The position numbers and the translations under genes are program-made. Positions 62,020 to 64,000 of a DNA stretch of 64,000 bases are shown in pieces. The DNA is taken from positions 1 to 64,000 of the forward strand of contig CAUYLG010065642.1 in NCBI GenBank assembly GCA_963573385.1, read 5' to 3'. This DNA is from Cacajao melanocephalus. Taxonomy: Eukaryota > Chordata > Mammalia > Primates > Pitheciidae. Positions within the stretch are counted from its first letter, which is position 1. Each line of letters opens with the position of its first letter. The notes beneath the pieces are model-generated. The model saw only the letters and a program-made list of their open reading frames with translations. It searched no databases and was not told where the DNA came from.

Positions 62020-62937
62020 TCTATTTTTCTTTTGGTCAATTCAGTCTCATAAGCAGAAAGATCTCAGAGCTCCTGCCACCCAATTTTTCTCCCAACAAAG
62101 AAACTGAGTCTAAGACATTATTCCCCGGTCTCTGCCACTCTGTAAAGAGGCCCATTCATTGAGGGAAAATGTACACAGAAAATTCTCCCCATTGTTGACC
62201 TAAGTGAAATGTGCTTTCTCATAAATTCTCCTCTTTGACCACCACTCCCCACAGTATTCTTTCACATATTGACAGCTGGCTGTCACATTTCCACAAGTTC
62301 CTTCTCCTCAGGCTGGTCACTTTCACACCACACAACCTGTAACCATGCTGGCCTCCTTCAGCTGCTTCATTTAGTTTGTTCCATTTAAAGAAAGGAGCCA
62401 AAATGAACAAATTCTCCAGATGTGTTCCAATTGGTGCAGACTACACTGACGATAACCTCTTGAAGAGGACACAATATTTCTTGACATAATACCCTAACCA
62501 GGCACTAGATTTCTTAACTGCAAACTTACTCTGTTGGCCTAAATAAGTCAATCAAGATCTCCAGGGCTTATAAAAATAAACTTTTTCCAAGCCCACTCTC
62601 TCTTATGCTCTATTTTTAAAATAGACTTTTTGGAAAATAATTGACTTTTTAACTTAAAACTAGGACTTTATGTAACCTATTATTGATTTCAAATTAACTT
62701 TTTGAAATTACACTAATGCTTTGTTCATTGTAGAAAAAAGTAAGTACAGATAAGAAAACATTTTGCATCTACCCTTCCAGACTTTATATCCTTTAAATAT
62801 TTTTTAATATATAGATAATCCATTGTTCACTGTAAAAAAAAATCAGGAAATACAGATAAGCAAACAAGAACAAACTAACCATAACCCTACTAACCAAAGA
62901 TGACCACTGTTAACTTTGTTTTAAAAAGACACAAGAT

Positions 62938-63340
<403 letters not shown>

Positions 63341-63359
63341 CATTTTTATGTATATCCCT

Positions 63360-63440
63360 TGAAAAATATATTCATACATATACACATACAAATACAGAAG
63401 TATATGTATTCTGTGTGTATGTGTGTATATGTGTATTTCT
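63360..63440. repeat. TA/TG-rich simple repeat
   Basis: Alternating ATATACACATACAAATAC and TGTGTGTATGTGTGTATATGTG between two Alus. Confidence 0.8.
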
Positions 63441-63469
63441 GAAAGGACATTCTCTCAGAAAAAAAACAC

Positions 63470-63751
<282 letters not shown>

Positions 63752-63875
63752 CTTCTCCTTAGCTTTTAATCATCTGTTATTTGTTTTTGAAAACATAAGG
63801 AAATACATATACATATAGTTGTATGTTGCCCTCATCTTAGAAAAAAATACACATTCTTCTTCTGCAACTTTTTGT

Positions 63876-64000
<125 letters not shown>

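Overview
This is nuclear DNA from a primate. More than 30 Alu elements, many with target-site duplications, lie among old MIR, L2, L1 and LTR relics. The genes have many introns with GT-AG borders, and the gene order is POMT2 (minus), GSTZ1 (plus), TMED8 (minus). I recognise this as the block equivalent to human 14q24.3. Several residues of GSTZ1 and of the POMT2 N-terminus differ from the human proteins as I remember them, and GSTZ1 carries seven extra codons. I therefore favour a non-human simian, perhaps a New World monkey, but I could not test this.

Positions 1-24,922 hold the first nine coding exons of POMT2 on the minus strand (codons 1-372); the rest of the gene lies beyond the left edge. 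Its introns carry a MaLR LTR, MIR and L2 pieces, a full-length 7SL RNA pseudogene (3847-4144), an L1 fragment, several Alus and, in intron 1, a decayed endogenous retrovirus (about 18.6-24.1 kb) on the opposite strand.

A CpG island at about 24.54-25.73 kb is the shared divergent promoter of POMT2 and GSTZ1. GSTZ1 runs rightwards in nine coding exons (25,401-36,343) and ends near 36.75 kb. It encodes a 223-residue maleylacetoacetate isomerase. A second possible first coding exon (28,854-28,871) would give the N-terminus MTESGK in place of MQAGK. GSTZ1 intron 1 also contains the longest ORF of the window outside the exons and CpG island, a 253-codon reading frame of unknown origin.

A 3.7 kb Alu-filled gap separates the convergent 3' ends of GSTZ1 and TMED8. 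TMED8 occupies about 40.45 kb to beyond the right edge on the minus strand. It has a roughly 6.9 kb 3' UTR and five coding exons (47,381-59,954) that encode the GOLD-domain C-terminus and linker; the first coding exon is outside the window.

The genes work in separate processes: POMT2 starts O-mannosyl glycans in the endoplasmic reticulum, GSTZ1 acts in tyrosine breakdown in cytosol and mitochondria, and TMED8 is a GOLD-domain protein of unclear role. I found no bacterial-type system, CRISPR array, tRNA or rRNA gene. The less ordinary signals are the GSTZ1 insertion and its flanking direct repeats, the dual first exons, the orphan 253-codon ORF, the retroviral relic with its conserved LTR stem-loop, and a long hairpin next to a TMED8 exon.
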